Below the pieces are notes generated by a model. That model ran no database searches, was not told the DNA's origin, and was given only the letters and a program-made list of their open reading frames with translations. A DNA stretch of 64,000 bases from Streptomyces sp. NBC_01717 (GTDB lineage Bacteria > Actinomycetota > Actinomycetes > Streptomycetales > Streptomycetaceae): contig NZ_CP109178.1 in assembly GCF_036248255.1 (NCBI RefSeq), forward strand, positions 3,038,001 through 3,102,000, read 5' to 3'. Of this stretch, positions 62,204 to 64,000 are shown piece by piece; the first letter of the stretch is position 1, and every line of letters starts with the position of its first letter. The position numbers and the translations under genes are program-made.

Positions 62204-64000
62204 GTGCAGGGACGTTTCAAGAGGGATGGCAGCGCTGCGGCGGAACAGGAGCCGCACGGCGGGACCGACCGCGGTTCCTCGCCCCAGCACGCCCAGAACC
62301 CCGGACCGGCCGCGGCCGGCGACAGCAGCGAGCGCGCCCCGCGCTCGGCCGGCCCGGCGAGCACCAGCGCCGGTCCGATCACCCCGCTCGTGCCCCGGGG
62401 CGCCGTCAACACGGGCTCGCGAATAGCTCTGCGGAACTGGCGCATCAGTACGCGCCTGGTCTCGCTGCTCGCCCTTCCTGTAGTCGCCGCGACCACCCTG
62501 GGTGGTCTGCGCATCAACGACTCCATGAACGACATCCAGCAGCTGGACCACATGCAGCTGCTCACCCAGATGACCAAGCAGGCGACCACGCTCGCCCAGG
62601 CGCTCCAGGAGGAGCGCGACCGGTCGGCCGGTCCGCTGGCCAACGGGGTCAAGGCCGACGACCCCAAGGTCGCCGAGCCGCGCAAGAGGACCGACCGGGC
62701 GAAGTCCGCGTTCTTCGAGGCGACGAACGAGATCGGCAACACCGACGACGACGAGGCTCTTGAGGGCATCCACTCGAGCGTCGCGCAGATCGCCGGCCAG
62801 CTCGGACAGATCCGCGACATACGCAAGGACGCGTACGCGAAGGGCAGCCCGAGCCTCCAGACCGTCGACGCGTACAGCCAGCTGATCACCTCGCTGCTGA
62901 GCCTCTCGCAGGACATGGCGCAGGCGACCAGCAACCCCGAGATGATCAAGCGGACCCGTGCCCTGGCGGCGTTCTCCTCCGCCAAGGAGTACGCGTCGGT
63001 CCAGCGGGCGATCATCGCCGCTGCGCTGCCGGGCGGCGGTGTCCGAAAGGGATCGCATCTCGACCAGAACGACCGGCAGTTCGGCCGCGCCGCTCTCCAC
63101 AAGGAGACGCTGGCGCTGAAGTCGTTCGACGTGACCTACACGGCCTCGGGACAGAACGCCGAGGAACTGACGGCGACGCTGGAGAACGGCAACAACCCGG
63201 AGATCAAGGCCGCCGACACCTACGCGCAGAAGGTGCTCGACAGCCCCACCGGCATGGCGGGCACGGCGGAGCGTTCGTACCTGGACTGGTACGACCAGAG
63301 CACCACCAAGATCCAGGCGATGAAGACCATCGAGGAGACTCTCCTCGGCCAGATGGAGGGCAAGGCCCGCGAGCTTCGCAACCAGTCGCAGCGCGAGGCC
63401 ATCATCAGCGGTGCGCTCATCCTGCTGGTGCTCGGTGTCTCGCTGATCGGCGCCTTCGTCGTCGCCCGGTCCATGATCCGCTCGCTGCGGCGGCTGCAGG
63501 ACACCGCCACCCGGGTCGCCCAGGACCGTCTGCCGGAGCTCGTCAAGCAGCTCTCCGAGGCCGACCCGCAGGACGTCGACACCTCGGTCGAGTCGGTCGG
63601 TCTGCACTCCCGTGACGAGATCGGCAAGGTGGCCGCGGCCTTCGACGACGTGCACCGCGAGGCCGTCCGCCTCGCCGCCGAGCAGGCGCTACTGCGAGGC
63701 AACGTCAACGCGATGTTCACCAACCTCTCGCGGCGTTCGCAGGGTCTCATCCAGCGTCAGCTCTCGCTCATCTCCGAACTGGAGTCCCGCGAGGCCGACC
63801 CGGACCAGCTGTCGTCCCTCTTCAAGCTCGACCACCTCGCGACCCGTATGCGCCGTAACGGCGAAAACCTCCTCGTCCTCGCGGGCGAGGAGCCGGGCCG
63901 CCGGTGGACCCGCCCCGTCCCGCTGGTCGACGTTCTCCGTGCCGCCGCCTCCGAGGTGGAGCAGTACGAGCGCATCGAACTGGCCGCGGTGCCCGCCACC
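62204..64000 (+). CDS. cvnA1: Nitrate/nitrite-sensing-type sensor histidine kinase of a cvn conservon (truncated by window end)
   Basis: First 599 codons from GTG 62204. Cytoplasmic Pro/Ala/Ser-rich N-tail (1-75), membrane segment (RISTRLVSLLALPVVAATTL, about 80-105), a roughly 300-residue extracellular NIT-like domain (TKQATTLAQALQEERDRSAG, then AFSSAKEYASVQRAIIAAAL), second membrane segment (AIISGALILLVLGVSLIGAF), HAMP-like linker and start of the DHp helices (LRGNVNAMFTNLSRRSQGLI). This is the Cvn1 kinase architecture; the ATPase domain and partner genes lie beyond 64000. Confidence 0.9.
   Translation, partial: MQGRFKRDGSAAAEQEPHGGTDRGSSPQHAQNPGPAAAGDSSERAPRSAGPASTSAGPITPLVPRGAVNTGSRIALRNWRISTRLVSLLALPVVAATTLGGLRINDSMNDIQQLDHMQLLTQMTKQATTLAQALQEERDRSAGPLANGVKADDPKVAEPRKRTDRAKSAFFEATNEIGNTDDDEALEGIHSSVAQIAGQLGQIRDIRKDAYAKGSPSLQTVDAYSQLITSLLSLSQDMAQATSNPEMIKRTRALAAFSSAKEYASVQRAIIAAALPGGGVRKGSHLDQNDRQFGRAALHKETLALKSFDVTYTASGQNAEELTATLENGNNPEIKAADTYAQKVLDSPTGMAGTAERSYLDWYDQSTTKIQAMKTIEETLLGQMEGKARELRNQSQREAIISGALILLVLGVSLIGAFVVARSMIRSLRRLQDTATRVAQDRLPELVKQLSEADPQDVDTSVESVGLHSRDEIGKVAAAFDDVHREAVRLAAEQALLRGNVNAMFTNLSRRSQGLIQRQLSLISELESREADPDQLSSLFKLDHLATRMRRNGENLLVLAGEEPGRRWTRPVPLVDVLRAAASEVEQYERIELAAVPAT

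Noticed and set aside
61977..62204. Separate 75-residue gene before the kinase
   Set aside because: Only an open frame; Arg-rich, no ribosome-binding site, no homology recognised.

Overview
The window is chromosomal DNA from a Streptomyces-type actinomycete. G+C is very high, GTG starts are common, and gene order matches the conserved smc/ffh/leuCD segment of Streptomyces chromosomes: rpsP, ffh, glnD-glnB-amtB, nsdA, ftsY, glcP, smc, rnc, coaD, recG, thiD/thiL, ddl, gpsA, hupS, leuCD-ndgR, gltX and a cvn1-type sensor kinase. No insertion sequence, prophage or CRISPR array was seen. Almost everything here is core genome; the clearest accessory block is at 6.5-14.3 kb.

Layout. (1) 0-6.4 kb: ribosome-biogenesis genes (rimM, khpA, rpsP, minus strand), a SprT-like metalloprotein, a short prolyl-tRNA synthetase of the type without an editing insertion, a SAM methyltransferase and a second-type FtsH. 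(2) 6.5-14.3 kb: an eight-gene plus-strand cluster that matches, gene for gene, the poorly understood yhf cluster of enteric bacteria: regulator yhfZ, PRD protein yhfY, yhfU, transporter yhfT, phosphotriesterase homologue php/yhfV, PLP enzymes yhfS and yhfX, and phosphopentomutase-like yhfW. Two near-identical operator-like sites lie in front of the regulator and in front of the first structural gene. (3) 14.3-24.5 kb: SRP pathway (ffh, ftsY) flanking the nitrogen operon amtB-glnB-glnD and the developmental regulator nsdA. (4) 24.5-34.6 kb: NCS1 permease, LLM flavoprotein, glucose permease glcP, smc, a small coiled-coil protein, a tRNA-like relic, acylphosphatase and a secreted CAP protein. 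(5) 34.7-45 kb: HxlR regulator, then minus-strand genes rsmD-coaD, a DivIVA-like protein, DUF177-rpmF-rnc, mutM, recG and a DAK2/FakA-like protein, with rpmB on plus. (6) 45-56 kb: thiamine genes, a stand-alone Lrp ligand domain, ddl, gpsA-plsC, cofC, the HU-like hupS, leuCD and its divergent regulator ndgR. (7) 56-64 kb: a MerR/DUF4188 divergent pair sharing a perfect palindrome, a duplicated Gln/Glu tRNA array, HAD phosphatase, FAHD-gltX, a small peptide with a repeated ANPRRT motif, and the 5' two-thirds of a cvn1-type nitrate-sensing-like histidine kinase running off the window.

How the genes work together. The SRP GTPase Ffh and its receptor FtsY act in membrane targeting; AmtB, PII and GlnD form one ammonium transport/sensing relay with a recognisable GlnR-type box upstream; gltX and five Glu/Gln tRNA genes sit within 3 kb; NdgR has a good inverted-repeat operator in the leuC-ndgR divergent region. 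The yhf-type cluster looks like a self-contained, locally regulated catabolic or salvage module whose substrate is unknown.

Two genes have termini encoded by dispersed-repeat-like palindromes (the prim-pol-like gene C-terminus and the gltX N-terminus), suggesting that small palindromic repeats have edited protein ends here. All functional calls are from reading sequence and motif recognition; no database search was run.
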